A stretch of DNA of 64,000 nucleotides, taken from positions 2,170,001 through 2,234,000 of the forward strand of contig JABELC010000004.1 in assembly GCA_028455995.1 (NCBI GenBank). The letters are read 5' to 3'. Source of the DNA: Scleromitrula shiraiana. Lineage: Eukaryota; Ascomycota; Leotiomycetes; Helotiales; Sclerotiniaceae. How positions within the stretch are numbered: position 1 is the first letter of the stretch; every line of letters begins with the position of its first letter. Under the pieces are notes generated by a model. The model was not told the DNA's origin and did no database searches. It saw nothing but the letters and a program-made list of their open reading frames with translations. The position numbers and the translations under genes were made by a program. Of this stretch, positions 1 to 11,859 are shown piece by piece.

Positions 1-170
1 CGACAATTTACGCCAAGGTTAGTCATTCATCACCACATATTGTGAATTTGGATCGTCTGTTGGAATTTTGGAATTATCTGGAATCGGCAGTCTTATAGAC
101 TTGAGGACGTGGTACAAAATATCAGGAGGAGAAGGCTAAAACTTTTTTATGGGCAGGAAAACTCTCCAAA

Positions 171-811
171 ATGGCTTCTACTCAGTCAGTTCAGTGCTTC
201 GGAAAGAAGAAGACTGGTAAGGAAATTTTCAATTAGCTTAAAAGGCTCAGAAATGATAGAATGCTAACATTTTAAAACAGCCACCGCAGTCGCCCACTGC
301 AAGGTACGCATCGAGTCCAGCCTTTTTATCACGAAACCCAAACGAATTCCCGAATAAAATCGAAGGACGAGTATGCTAATTGGATGGATTTAGGCCGGAA
401 AGGGACTTGTTAAGGTTAACGGAAAGCCTTTGAACTTGGTTCAACCAGAGGTCTTGAGATTCAAGGTCTACGAGCCCCTCCTCATCGTTGGTCTCGACAG
501 ATTCTCCGGTGTTGACATCCGTGTCCGAGTCACCGGTGGTGGTCAAACCTCCCAAATCTACGCCATCCGTCAAGCCATCTCCAAGGCCATCGTTGCCTAC
601 TACCAAAAGTTCGTCGATGAGCACTCCAAGAACCAATTGAAGCAAGCCCTCGTTACCTACGACAGAACTCTCTTGGTTGCCGATAACAGACGCTGCGAGC
701 CAAAGAAATTCGGAGGTCAGTCATTTTACGTTTTGGGGGTAGCCGGAATCATAGCTGACATATATAATAGGTCCCGGAGCCAGAGCCAGATACCAAAAAT
801 CTTACCGTTAA
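171..811 (+). CDS. rps16: 40S ribosomal protein S16 (uS9)
   Basis: Component of the small ribosomal subunit; the uS9 tail reaches the P-site tRNA in the decoding centre. Four exons are visible: 171-216, 281-303, 394-715 and 771-811. They sum to 432 bases, giving 143 residues, the normal size of eukaryotic S16. The protein starts MASTQSVQCFGKKKTATAV, contains RVTGGGQTSQIYAIRQAISK, and ends with the family tail GARARYQKSYR. The second exon is only 23 bases long, a microexon that ORF finders miss. All introns are GT-AG and the first has a GCTAAC branch site. The start is fixed because the family begins right at this methionine. The identity is secure. Confidence 0.96.
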
Positions 812-1463
812 AGAGGGATTGTTCGAGGGGTGGTGGATCTGGAGAAATGGTTATGCTGCATTTGCATTGGACTGGCATTTTTTGCTGGTATGTAGAATTT
901 TAGGCAAATAAATGCAAGATTCTTCCGGCACGTTCACAAAATGGAGCAATTAGGGTAATGGGAAATTTGATCAAGATGGGATTTGCAGTTGTGATTATAC
1001 TTCCCGAAGGTTCCGATGTGATCTACGAATGGCTATATGTCTGTAGTCGCAGGCTGTATACGTCAATGTCGATATTCTGTGATTACTGTTGCACTGAGCA
1101 GAATCTCCCATTCTAATGTGTGCTACTGTAGTGCGTTCTAGGAAAGTGGAGAAGATGATGGTATTGAGTGCAATAAGTATAACACTGCTTGGCTATTTTA
1201 TTGGTTGGACTCAAGATATTATATTGTATCTTTCATAAGTCTCTTCTAATTTATGGCTCGAATTTGAGCTAGTAGCAGCCCCCAAAGGTGGTAGAATGAG
1301 TGCTCATTATGACGAACGACATCAAACAGTAGTGGGTAAAATGAATGCAATTATGTATCCCACCGACCCCAAGCCATGTTTGAATACCCAATTGCCAGTA
1401 ATCTCCCCATACGCCTAGGACTCAAAAATCAAAATCCCCACCCTTTCCCCATACATACTCGAA
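812..1463. other. intergenic stretch, convergent 3' regions
   Basis: This 650-base gap lies between the 3' ends of the S16 gene (plus strand) and TYR1 (minus strand). It is AT-rich with no credible coding frame, RNA gene or repeat. It probably holds the two 3' UTRs and polyadenylation sites. Confidence 0.5.
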
Positions 1464-3275
1464 CTAGTCTTTCTTGATGTTCTGCAAAATCGTCTTCATC
1501 ATCTCATTACCCACTTTAGTAGCCTCCTCGAATCTAGGCGAGAAAAAGCTTTGGGTCTTCTCAAACCTATCTTTCCAGCTCTCAAAATCTCCAAATTCAA
1601 CACACTCACTCCATCCTCTAGCCGCGAATGTAAATTCTAAGTCATCAGATCGAAATGTATTATCTTCGATCGCGGTGTTAATAACTTCATCTAGTAATTT
1701 GCTATTTCGGAATAGATACTCAGTGACACCGAGCCAAAGACGGAAGAGTGGTGTACTGCAGATCATGTGGTCGTAAGGAATTATATTGAGGCGTGCCCAA
1801 CAGTCGACGATAGCTAGAAGTGAGAGATGGTTGTTAGGTGTGGGAGTTTCGGGCTTCTTACCAAGGGAGAATCGATCTAAAACTTCGTCGCGGAGGAGGA
1901 GATCCTCGGTCGAATTTTGCATGCGATGTCCAAATACAAAACGTCCGGCACTTTTAATTCGCTCCTCCAACTCTTTTCTATGCCCACCGAGCATCAACTT
2001 ATAGAGATCAGTCACACTTTGCGCATACTCTCTAATTTGTTCTTTTGCATAAGGATTAAGGATGGCGAGACCGGCGTAGACGTGCCATTTTTGGGAGTAG
2101 ATACGTAGAGTCAGATTGATTTTGACGTTCTCTATACCTCCGACATAACGGGCTATCTCCCATGGAAATTGCTGATTGGCATGCCAAGCTTTTCCCATGG
2201 ACAGAAAGGCAGCATGAGTTACGGCCTGGGTATCTGCTGTGATGCGATCGTGGGCGCTCGCTGAGAGGATGTGTTGTTTGGAGCCGAGGCAAGAGAGGGC
2301 ATGCTCTACCTTTTCGAAGTTTTCTTGGGAAGCGCGGTGCTGAATAAGAACCTGAACAATATTAGCTAGGCATGATGTGAAGATCAAGAAAGACAAACAA
2401 GTGGTTGGCCTCGAGGGTCAACATTAGGCCCATGTAAAGAATGGCATGAGACAATGTCAACATCTGGAGGAAGATATTTTTCGAATGCAGCTATTTCAGG
2501 AGCTTTACAGGAGGTTTGGCCGCCAACAATGGCGCCTTGCTTCGTAGCTGTTCATAAAATTATTAAAATGTAGACCATACAGCGGCAGGCATATCAATCA
2601 TACATGGACCATATTGGGCAACGACTTTTCCGATAGAAGCAGCTTCGACGTTGTAAATAATATAATCACTTGCTCTGGAAACGAGATGGCCATTGGGAAA
2701 AATTGTAATTTGCTTCTATGGACGTCTCAGCACAAGCTGCGGCTAAAACTATATATACACTGGGTATTTACTCTATCTGCCCATTCCTCACGCAAAGCTT
2801 CATATTTCTCTTCTCTATCGCAAGCGTTGACTCTACCCGAACGTAATCAGTACTTACATATCATAAGATACCTGGTATAACTATGAATAGAAAGTCAGCT
2901 TTTGTAATTTTCAAAGCATGATTGAAAATATAAGTAATTTGATTATGGATTCAGACAAAAATAAAATAAGGTAGCTGAGAATGTTCATCAGTGAAATCCA
3001 ACTTCCAGCCTGGTACCAGAATGGTAGTCAGGCCAGCTGAAGGAAATACGTCGAGCCAAATGCACTCAAGTCATCATTATAAATAAATAGAGGGAAGGAA
3101 AAAGGATGCTTACCATTATAATTCAAGGCTCAACAGAGGCTCAATGGGAGGGAAGTTACCTCCAACCAGCTTCGCTGAGCCGCCGGGCATACATCTTGCC
3201 CATGTCTCCCATACCGATGATACCAATGACAAAGTCATTTTGCAATCCCTCGAATTTAGTCGCACTGGTACTCAT
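1464..3275 (-). CDS. tyr1: prephenate dehydrogenase (NADP+), tyrosine biosynthesis
   Basis: Oxidatively decarboxylates prephenate to 4-hydroxyphenylpyruvate, the penultimate step to tyrosine, in the cytosol. Exon 1 (3275-3160) encodes the Rossmann-fold start with VIGIIGMGDMGKMYARRLSE, the dinucleotide-binding glycine motif. Exon 2 (2832-2772) reads VNACDREEKYEALREEWADR. Exon 3 begins near 2715 and gives GHLVSRASDYIIYNVEAAS. Exon 4, near 2550-2410, gives GAIVGGQTSCKAPEIAAFEK and SCHSLHGPNVDPRGQPL. The last exon (about 2350-1464) carries the all-helical dimerisation domain. Four introns are inferred; the first is about 330 bases, long for this locus, and the last has a GTTTGT donor. It is head-to-head with the S14 gene, 361 bases away. 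The family is clear; interior exon edges are less certain. Confidence 0.92.
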
Positions 3276-3636
3276 TTTGTAATCTGAATACCACCAACAA
3301 TTGATTAGTTCAGGTGTCTACAAATCCAGACCGTTGAATCGCGGGCTATGATGGCTTTCAGCTCAATCGATATTGAGGAATCGGAGAGCTTCGAGATTAA
3401 ACAAAAGTTGTTGTTGTTATGATTGAAGAGGAAGGAAAAAAGTTGAAGCGATAGAAACTTTATGGAAATTTTGGAGCACTAATTTGCGCTAAAAAGAACT
3501 TAGCCGACTATTCCTAATATATACTAGCTCGCACAACTCGCTTAATTTTTCGAATTCCACGACACTTGATATTTTCGAAAAACCTCTCTTTGAATCTTTT
3601 GAAAGTCGTCGATCAATCTATCCAGCAACTAACAAC
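3276..3636. promoter_or_regulatory. shared promoter region between TYR1 and S14
   Basis: This is the 361-base spacer between two divergently transcribed genes, so it must contain both promoters. It is AT-rich, with a TTCGAA-type segment near 3548 and 3575. No known factor site was identified with confidence. Confidence 0.5.
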
Positions 3637-4336
3637 ATGCCTCCAAAGAAAGCAGCACGCCCGGCACAGGAGAACATCTCCCTCGGCCCAAATGTCAGAG
3701 AAGGTAAGATAAAGAAAAATTCCTAGAGATTTTAGAATCCAAATACTGACCCCGCAATTCAGGTGAACTCGTTTTCGGTGTCGCCCGTATCTTCGCATCC
3801 TTCAACGACACCTTCGTCCACGTTACCGATCTCAGGTTCGTAATCCCTTAATCCCCCTATTTGTTGGAATTGGCCGACTACGAAATATGTATATATTCGA
3901 GGCGCAATATTTTTTTGGAATAAATTGGTTCAAAGGCTGACTTTCTGGGTGATTCCAGTGGCCGCGAAACCATCTGCCGTGTTACCGGAGGTATGAAGGT
4001 CAAGGCAGACCGTGATGAATCTTCCCCATACGCTGCTATGTTGGCTGCTCAAGATGTTGCTGCTCGATGCAAGGAATTGGGCATTACTGCTCTCCACATC
4101 AAGATCCGTGCTACCGGAGGTAAGAAATCACTTCACAATTTGCACGTTCTAGTGCCCAAAAATACTAATTCCAATGTTTTTCAGGTAACGGAACCAAGAC
4201 CCCAGGTCCAGGTGCTCAATCCGCTCTCCGCGCTCTTGCCCGTACCGGAATGAAGATTGGCCGAATTGAGGATGTCACCCCAACCCCATCCGACTCCACC
4301 CGCCGCAAGGGAGGTCGCCGTGGTCGTCGTTTGTGA
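3637..4336 (+). CDS. rps14: 40S ribosomal protein S14 (uS11)
   Basis: Small-subunit protein of the platform, contacting the mRNA exit region. Four exons: the first encodes MPPKKAARPAQENISLGPNV, the second ELVFGVARIFASFNDTFVHV, the third begins in the GRETICRVTGGMKVKADRDE region, and the last ends with RRKGGRRGRRL and a TGA. Total length is about 150 residues, as expected for eukaryotic S14. Introns are GT-AG, at about 3703-3763, 3836-3958 and 4121-4184. The C-terminal arginine-rich tail is the family's rRNA-binding extension. The identity is secure. Confidence 0.96.
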
Positions 4337-5175
4337 TTTCGTTATTTTGCAGTCCTCATCGGACAGTATTTGGTTCTTATTGTGCAGCTGATGACAATTA
4401 CGCGGAGAACGGCCATTTACAAAATGTATATTGCCTGGTCTCTAAAAACTGGGCTAGGATCGACCTTGTCTCATTTGTCACATAGGCGCTTCTAGCAAAG
4501 TGCAGCCATGAAAATCAAACTACTGCAAAAGATATGAATTATTTATCATGATCGTGATTTAGTATTGCACTTGAGCGCAACGTTCCTCATTACACATTAA
4601 ATTGGTGGACACCGCTTGATTCTTCGCCATCTGCAAAACTCGATGTGTGCACAAGCCCTGTCGATTGATATAAACTCTCATAGAATACCATCCGTCCATC
4701 GATAACAAATTCCTTAATTACACGCCATTTTCCCAAATGTCTCGCCAAGCCAATCAATCATGTCGGGGGTATCTAGTCGTAAGTAAACCATAAACTCGTA
4801 AACGTACGTAGGCTCTTGATATGTTCAAAGGATACAATTAATGCACTGCTTCGCCCTTGTTCGTGAAGAGGGAAAGAGAGAATAGGCGGAATAAAAAGTT
4901 TTAAGGAAGAAAGATAAGGTCGGAATTCATTAGAAGCCCCATGTGATGCCGGAGCGACTTGGGCGATTACTCCTGTGCTTTTTGCGACCTAAACGAGCAA
5001 CACAGGTAGATTTATTAGACTATTTGAACAAAATGCGGGAATTTGTTGAATAGTTGAGCAAGGAAGAGGGTAAATGTATAGGTGGATGGCGAACAGACAA
5101 CCTGATTGAAACAAATGTGGGAGATGACAGCAATAGAATATGTGATTGTGATATTGGAAGACAAGATTTAGATTT
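4337..5175. other. intergenic stretch, convergent 3' regions
   Basis: This spacer of about 840 bases lies between the 3' ends of S14 and AAR2. The short open frames that cross it lack coding character. I see no RNA gene or repeat. Confidence 0.45.
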
Positions 5176-6981
5176 CTACAGACGTATGAGGCCTCTTTCA
5201 CGCCCATCTTCGTCAATATCTACTATGACCGGCGCGTACTCACCTCGTTCATCCTCGGCCTCGAAATCATTAAGCTCCGCATCAACTATCTCTCCATCTT
5301 CCAACTGGAACTTTCCTGACCGTACGTAATTACCACGGAGATCCCAGCCCCACTTCCAAAGCCAAGCCTCGAATACCTCAAAGACCTTGCCTACTTCCTC
5401 CTGTTGATGTGTGATGTGAGATCCGTGAGAAAGGAGCTGTTCATTCAGTCGAGACTTGAACACGGTAAGGATCATCTTCAAGTCATCGGAGAGACTGGAA
5501 TCATGATCGAAGATGCTTGAATCAAATCCTTGCTCGTCGTACATGAATTGGGCATGGATGGCTTCAATTATCTTGCGGAAAAACTCTGGTTGATCCAGAG
5601 CAAGACGAAAAGCGCGGAAGATGACACGAACGATGTTGCTCCACTGTTCCATGCACGCCAAGTTGCCCAAAACCATACCACTAATATAACAGAATTGGAG
5701 CTCACCAATGATCTCATCGGAATCCTCATATGTACAGTTGCCGCTGATGATTGCCATAATATGAGCTGATGTGTCCATGGCTTGCTCGGTTCGATCGCGA
5801 CCGAAAGATAACTCGGAAAACGTACGTGCAGCTTTTGGGAACACAAAGTCAAGGACGTCGTCTCTGGCAAAATCCATGGCATTGCTCGGCACATCTTTAG
5901 GCTCGCCTTGGGGTTTAGTGTCATGACTAGATGTGACTTTCCAGTTATTCCATTTACCACCTGTAACTTTAGAGAGATAAGGATGCTTAATGCAGGAAGT
6001 CAACCGACGCCACAAACCTGCATCAGCGGGAAGGGTAGGTGAAGAAGGCGCGGCGATCGAGGTCGGAGGAGTGGAAGATTCTGCTTGAGGAGTCGCTATG
6101 CCGGACGAAGGAACACTGCCGAGATAGGTTTCAAGTTTGTTGATAATTTCTGAAATGCTCGTCTTCTGGATGCGCTTTTCAGCCTCACTGATCTCCTCCT
6201 CCAATGATTCACTGTAATTATCCCATCTCAAAACATGAATGTCTCCATACTCATCGGAAGCTCTTTTCATTGACATAAGCCAAAATCCTGTACGCATGGA
6301 GCCAGTACTTGATCCTCCCCAAACAAAGTGAGCACCTGCTGGAATTTCTTTGATACCTTCGATGTGATCTTTACTTTTGATAGTCATAGATCTAGTGTCA
6401 TAGCCGAAAAGTGAACCATTTGGAATATGTCGAACTATAACCACATCGCCATCCTTCAAAATTTCATGGTAATTCTCAGCAGGCTGTCTCTCAGGCGAAG
6501 GCGAATGAACACGTAAGGAGCCAAGAGGATAACTGCCAACAACATTGACTGAACGAACTGACTTTATAGACTTTTCGGAGCGGATTGAGAGTTCAGATGA
6601 GGTAGAATCAGATTTTGAAAGTGAACAGTTGTTAGCTGCTTCCACAATACTGGAGTCAGAACCTCCACGTGATCTACCTTGAGTATCCTCATCGGTGTTT
6701 TCTTGGGTGTTGGCTAGTGACGAATGGTTGGGGCGAGTGCCACTCCCATTACTCTTGACTGAAAGTTGTCTCGTTAATGCAGACACATGTGATTTTGTGG
6801 TTGAAGGACTTCTTTGAATAGATAAGTGATTCTGAACAAAAGTTGGGTCCTGACTTGGGCTGCCATCCTCTTTTCTAATCGCATCGCCTGTTAATTCAGA
6901 TCCAGTTGATTGAGCATCTACACTCTCGTTGGAGGTGACTGATGCGCCATCAGCAGCAGAGTCTTTAGGTAAATCGGACAT
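5176..6981 (-). CDS. aar2: AAR2 splicing factor (U5 snRNP assembly) with long N-terminal extension
   Basis: AAR2 binds Prp8 in the cytoplasm and holds immature U5 snRNP until Brr2 replaces it. The single 601-residue open frame shows the AAR2 N-terminal domain from about residue 170 (GDVVIVRHIPNGSLFGYD, then IKEIPAGAHFVWGG and RTGFWLMS). The helical C-terminal domain follows from about 375, with DEIIGELQFCYISGMVLGN and LACMEQWSNIVRVIFRAFRL. A Ser/Pro linker sits at about 295-320. Yeast and human AAR2 are roughly 355-385 residues; the extra length is mostly the first 170 residues, which are Ser/Thr/Asp-rich and look disordered. The start at 6981 is the first ATG of the frame, but a downstream start is possible. 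No intron is needed. Confidence 0.88.
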   Translation of the reverse strand: MSDLPKDSAADGASVTSNESVDAQSTGSELTGDAIRKEDGSPSQDPTFVQNHLSIQRSPSTTKSHVSALTRQLSVKSNGSGTRPNHSSLANTQENTDEDTQGRSRGGSDSSIVEAANNCSLSKSDSTSSELSIRSEKSIKSVRSVNVVGSYPLGSLRVHSPSPERQPAENYHEILKDGDVVIVRHIPNGSLFGYDTRSMTIKSKDHIEGIKEIPAGAHFVWGGSSTGSMRTGFWLMSMKRASDEYGDIHVLRWDNYSESLEEEISEAEKRIQKTSISEIINKLETYLGSVPSSGIATPQAESSTPPTSIAAPSSPTLPADAGLWRRLTSCIKHPYLSKVTGGKWNNWKVTSSHDTKPQGEPKDVPSNAMDFARDDVLDFVFPKAARTFSELSFGRDRTEQAMDTSAHIMAIISGNCTYEDSDEIIGELQFCYISGMVLGNLACMEQWSNIVRVIFRAFRLALDQPEFFRKIIEAIHAQFMYDEQGFDSSIFDHDSSLSDDLKMILTVFKSRLNEQLLSHGSHITHQQEEVGKVFEVFEAWLWKWGWDLRGNYVRSGKFQLEDGEIVDAELNDFEAEDERGEYAPVIVDIDEDGRERGLIRL

Positions 6982-7610
6982 CGCAAAAGGCCTGTAGAAA
7001 ATTGGAAGGCTCTCTTTTTCTCCCGCAGTTGGATGTTTGCGTAGCTGGTAAAATGTTGGATGATGAGATAATAGGAAATCTCTCTACTCCCAAATACAGA
7101 ATTACTGGAGTAACCAAGGATTATCACAAGTAAAAGGGGGGTTGAGAATCGTCAAAGTGTTCCTGCGAATCCAAATGTATTGATCTGGAGTTGGTTGATG
7201 GTTGTGATGTCAGCGATAAGTAGACAAAAAAATCAATTATAAGAGTTTACATTGTTTTGAGGGGTGGGAAAAAAGAGATTAGCAGGTTCTTCTCTGGGAA
7301 AAAAAAACATCAGGCATATTTTTCTAACTTGATCCAAATTTCCTTTCAAATGAAATATGTTTGAAAAGTTTTCGAATCATCCCACTCCGAAACAGGAGCA
7401 ACTTACAATCTTTCCACTGCCGTCCAGATCTAGAAATTTATATTCAAGACTTTGTTGCAGACCCGGCGAAATAATATTCCGATATTCATGACGCAAGATA
7501 GCGGGGAAGATTTGATCCACAGAAATTAGCAACAACTCCAGCTTCAATTCTTAATTTAGAGATTATCGCTCTATCAACATACCTAGTACACCTAGCATTT
7601 TACATTTAAT
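6982..7610. promoter_or_regulatory. divergent promoter region between AAR2 and the 7611 gene
   Basis: This 629-base spacer separates two genes transcribed away from each other. It contains A/T runs (near 7301-7308) and no coding sequence I can support. Confidence 0.45.
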
Positions 7611-8174
7611 ATGGCAGCTACTGGACAACAAACGGCACCCTCTTCCGCAGCTCCTCCTGCAGCAAATGCGGAAACTACCCAAAAAACAACGACCGAGGGA
7701 TCTGAAGCAGAAGCATGGGATGAAGCGCGGCTTGAGCAGTCAATGAAAACACTGAAAGAGATGCATATACAAGTGAGTTGTTTCTGTTCTGCGAATTCAA
7801 TCGGGAATGTTTGACTGAGAATGATATAGCTGCGCAATCTACGAACTACAATTCCGAGACTGATTGCCCCTTTGACCGTCCAACAACCTTCTCGTACGTA
7901 CACATTTTGCAGGAATCATTGGATATCTTGCTATATAGAGCATCTCGAACCATGTAACGGCTAACATTTCTCTACAGCCGAAATTCTATTATCTTCCATA
8001 TCCGAATCTGCCCGTACCACAAACAAAGAAGTGCAGGATTTCATACACCTTATGAAGGATGAGGAAAGTTTGAAGATTTTTGAGCAAGCAAGGAAGAGTC
8101 GAGAGGAGAATCCAGACGGCATCAAACCTTGGAGAGTTACGGAGCATCCTGACTGGCTTGATCGAAATGCATGA
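7611..8174 (+). CDS. small conserved-looking protein of unknown function (140 aa)
   Basis: I do not recognise this protein. Three exons (7611-7772, 7830-7893, 7978-8174) join in frame to 140 residues. The first 35 residues are Ala/Thr/Gln-rich and disordered. A predicted helical region follows, with LEQSMKTLKEMHIQLRNLRT, then IPRLIAPLTVQQPSPEIL, then a helix rich in E/K/D (TTNKEVQDFIHLMKDEESLK). The end is EHPDWLDRNA. The LRxLRxxIPxLIxPL pattern and helical nature resemble small structural subunits of nuclear complexes such as Mediator, but this is only an impression. Splice sites are canonical (gtgagt, gtacgt) and the frame closes, so the gene model is credible. Confidence 0.75.
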
Positions 8175-9161
8175 TTTGCTGGAAGGCGTTCATAACCGAA
8201 CATGTATCAGGAATGGTGTAAATCAATGGACATGGGGAGTATATATGGATTATGTTTAGGGATATACCAAGGGGTCTGTGGTGTTTAGGTTAGGCTTAAT
8301 GTGCCACTTATTATAGAATTTCTAGTTAATCAATAATATACCTGCAAAGGATGGCAAATGAAGCCTGGGCTGATATTCAAGTGTTCATGTTAATCGTCGC
8401 GCGTGAATACACTTCAAATGGTTGCACTCATTCTTCCACTTCAGTTTGATATCATGACAACCAGCTGTAATTAACATTCAGATAACCTTCGTCAAAGATG
8501 CAGGCAGTCCGACTCAAGATGTGTTCGTCATAATTGTGATACCAGAACTGTTGGAGATTATTAGACTTCAATCAAACATTGAGCATCAGGAGGCGTTTTG
8601 CTAAGGTTTTGTTCAAGCTCTTATAAGATTACATGATTGAATTGAGCTTCAGTGTCGCAAGTTCTATTTCTTCGAACATCCAATCTTCAGTTCAGGAGCA
8701 CTCAAAATTATGGGTGACGAGTCAGTAGTATTCAATATTTGGAAATTTGATAATTAATAGTCCATTACAAAATTAATAAATGATATCCACACATACGCCT
8801 ATTGGCTACAATCGAGAACTTCAAAGACCGATGTTCAGAACACCAGAACCACAACAAGTAGATGACTAATCTCGATAATTTTACACACACCGAATTTATC
8901 CAGAATACATAAAATCGCGTTTTCTCATTTCTTTCCCAGGGGTTTAAAACGTTAAGAAGATTCTTCAACAATAATAACGTTCCCTTACAATACTTTGTCT
9001 GGATTTCTTTATTTCTCTTTCACTCTGAGCTTTTATAGTCCTTTAGGGTTCGAGAAAAAATTCGCTTAAATTTCCCCCGCCAAAATTCTTAGTGGGACAT
9101 CGACTTTCAAACTCTTACTCACCTTGATAAAATAAACGAAACATCAACCCCCCATCTCAAC
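8175..9161. other. intergenic stretch upstream of eIF3c
   Basis: This is about 990 bases of AT-rich sequence. No coding exon, RNA gene or repeat can be supported. The last 150 bases before 9162 are pyrimidine-rich, as is common in promoters of highly expressed fungal genes. Confidence 0.4.
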
Positions 9162-11859
9162 ATGTCTCGATTCTTCCGCGGTGATAGCTCCAGCGAGAGC
9201 TCCTCGGACGAGGAGGTCGATCTCAACTCTGAGGAGGAGGAGTTTGAAGAGCAAGAAGAGGAATCAGAGGAAGAAGATTCTGAGGAGGAGGAGGATTCCG
9301 ACTCCGACTCCGATTCCGACAGCGACGATGGTGTCAAAAAGACTGGCGCCAATGCTTTCTTGAAGGATGAATCGGATTCCGATAGCGATAGTAGCGATAA
9401 TGAAGAGGTCAAGGTCGTAAAATCTGCGAAGAACAAGCGTTTTGAGGAGTTGGAGGCAACAGTCAAAGCAATTGAGAATGGCGAGAAAATTAACGATTGG
9501 GGTTCAATATCTGCAGGTTCGTCGATTTTGCTACGCCTTCTTTTGTTATTGCTAATTCGAGTGATATAGAATTCGACAAGCTCAATCGTCAAGTCGCCAA
9601 GCTCGTACAATCTGGCACGACTCCCAAAGTATACGTCAAGGCAATCGCAGAGTTGGAGGATTTCATGAACGAGACCATTGCGAAGCAAAAGGTTTCGACC
9701 CGAAAAATGAATGCGACTAATTCCCGTGGTTTGAATGCTGTTAAGCAACGTATTAAGAAAAACAACAAAGATTATCAAAAAGATATCGATGCGTTCAGAG
9801 CAGACAAGGATGCATTCATGGAGTCCGATGAGGAAGAAGTTGTTGTACCAAAAACCAAGAAACCAAAAACCACATCTGCGACCCCCAGTTTTGGATTAGA
9901 GGATGATGATGAAGGATTCGCAACTGTTGGTAAGGGTGGCCGAACACTACAATTTACACCAGAGAGTATTCTCAAACACTTGAGAACGATCATGGAGTCC
10001 CGAGGAAAGAAGAATACAGACCGTACTGAGCAGATTAAGATCATGGAGAAACTTTACGAGGTGGCCACTACCCCCTACCAACGAGTTAGAGTTCTCTTGA
10101 CTTTAATCTCTACACGCTTTGACATGACCACTGGTACCCAAACATTCATGTCGCAAGAGCAATGGAAAGCTGCAGAGAAGGAGTTCGGCACCCTTCTTAA
10201 AGTTCTCGAATCAAACAGAGAACTCGTGGTTGTAGAAAATGCAGAGGAGTGGGATGATGATGACAAACCTCCTACGGTCGCTGATGGCGAGAAACTCAAG
10301 ATCCCAGGCAGTGTCGTCTCGTACGTTGAACGATTAGATGATGAACTTACACGATCCCTCCAACACATCGACCCCCACACTGCTGAATACATCGACCGAT
10401 TGTCTGATGAGAGCGCTCTTTACAATAACATCGTTAGAACATTGTTGTATAACGAGGATCTCGCCAAAGACAAGAGTCTTGATGCGCCACAGGAGAATCT
10501 GAACAGAATTGTCATGAGGATATTAGAACACGTATACTTCAAGGTTCGTATCATTCTTTCGGATTCATTAACAGCCGACTAATTTGTCTACAGCCATCAA
10601 CCGTGATCAAAATCCTCGACGAAAACTGCTGGAAGGAAATTCCTGAAAACCTCAACTCTTCAATCACCCCTCGCGGCTCCGTCCAAGACGCCACTGCTTT
10701 GGTCAACACTCTTTGCAACTACCTTTTCCTTAACAGCGATGGTATTATCCGAGCTCGAGCCATGCTTTGCCAGATTTATTTCGAGGCATTACACGATAAT
10801 TATTACAAGGCTCGTGATATGATGCTTATGTCACATTTGCAAGAGACCATCAATGCTTTCGATGTCCACAGCCAAATTCTATTCAATCGCACTCTTGTCC
10901 AAGTCGGATTGTGTGCCTTCCGAGCTGGTTTGGTCTATGAAGCTCAAACTACTCTCCAAGAAATTTGCGGAAGTGGTCGTCAAAAGGAATTACTTGCACA
11001 AGGTGTCATGATCCAGAGATACAACCAAGTTTCTCCAGAACAAGAGCGTCTTGAGAAGCAACGTCAACTCCCATTCCATATGCACATCAACCTAGAACTC
11101 CTAGAGTGTGTATATCTCACATGTAGTATGCTTCTTGAAATTCCTCTGTTCGCACAAACCGGTTCATCTCCAGACATTAAGAAGCGTATTATCAGCAAGA
11201 CATACAGACGTATGCTCGAGTACCACGAGCGTCAAATCTTCACAGGCCCACCCGAGAACACCAGAGATCATGTTATGCAAGCATCAAAGGCTTTGGCTCA
11301 AGGAGAATGGAAGAAGGCTACAGAATTCATCCACTCTATTAAGATCTGGGAACTTATGGCCAAGCCTGAGGAGATCAAGGCAATGCTCTCTACACAGATC
11401 CAAGAGGAAGGTCTCCGAACTTACCTCTTCACATACGCCCCTTACTACGACACACTCTCTGTCAACACACTCTCATCCATGTTCGAACTCCCAGACCGAA
11501 AGGTCGCTGCTATTGTTAGCAAGATGATCAGTCACGAGGAGCTCGCTGCCGCATTAGACCAAGTTAACTCATCAATCATCTTCAGAAAGGGTGTTGAGTT
11601 AAGCAGACTCCAGAGCTTGGCTTTGAGTCTCAGCGACAAAGCAAGTGGTTTGATTGAAAGCAACGAAAAAACACTCGAGACAAGAACACAAGGCACAGCC
11701 AATGCATTCGAGAGACAGGGTGCCCGAGGTGGACGTGGTGGTAACAGAGGTGGCCGAGGTGGTGGACGTGGTGGTCGCGGCGGAATATCAAATGCTCCCA
11801 GACAAGCTGGAGGAACTCAGTTCACCGGTGGTGCATTAGGAGCTGCGGTTAGAGGTTAG
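9162..11859 (+). CDS. nip1: eukaryotic translation initiation factor 3 subunit C
   Basis: Core PCI subunit of eIF3; in yeast (NIP1) its N-terminus contacts eIF1 and eIF5 and helps select the AUG. Exons are 9162-9516, 9570-10543 and 10594-11859, summing to 2595 bases (864 residues), in the family range. It starts MSRFFRGDSSSESSSDEEVD, followed by a very acidic Asp/Glu/Ser tract to about residue 90. The eIF3c core includes QKEYL-like helices and the segment RQKELLAQGVMIQRYNQVSP. The C-terminal PCI/winged-helix part has LRTYLFTYAPYYDTLSVNTL and a long helix with SRLQSLALSLSDKASGL. The tail is RGG-rich (GGRGGNRGGRGGGRGGRGG). Serines in the acidic tract are plausible CK2 sites (inference). The identity is secure. 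Confidence 0.96.

Noticed and set aside
9119..9778. 219-codon serine-rich minus-strand frame
   Set aside because: It is the antisense shadow of the acidic Asp/Glu/Ser start of eIF3c, whose identity is certain.
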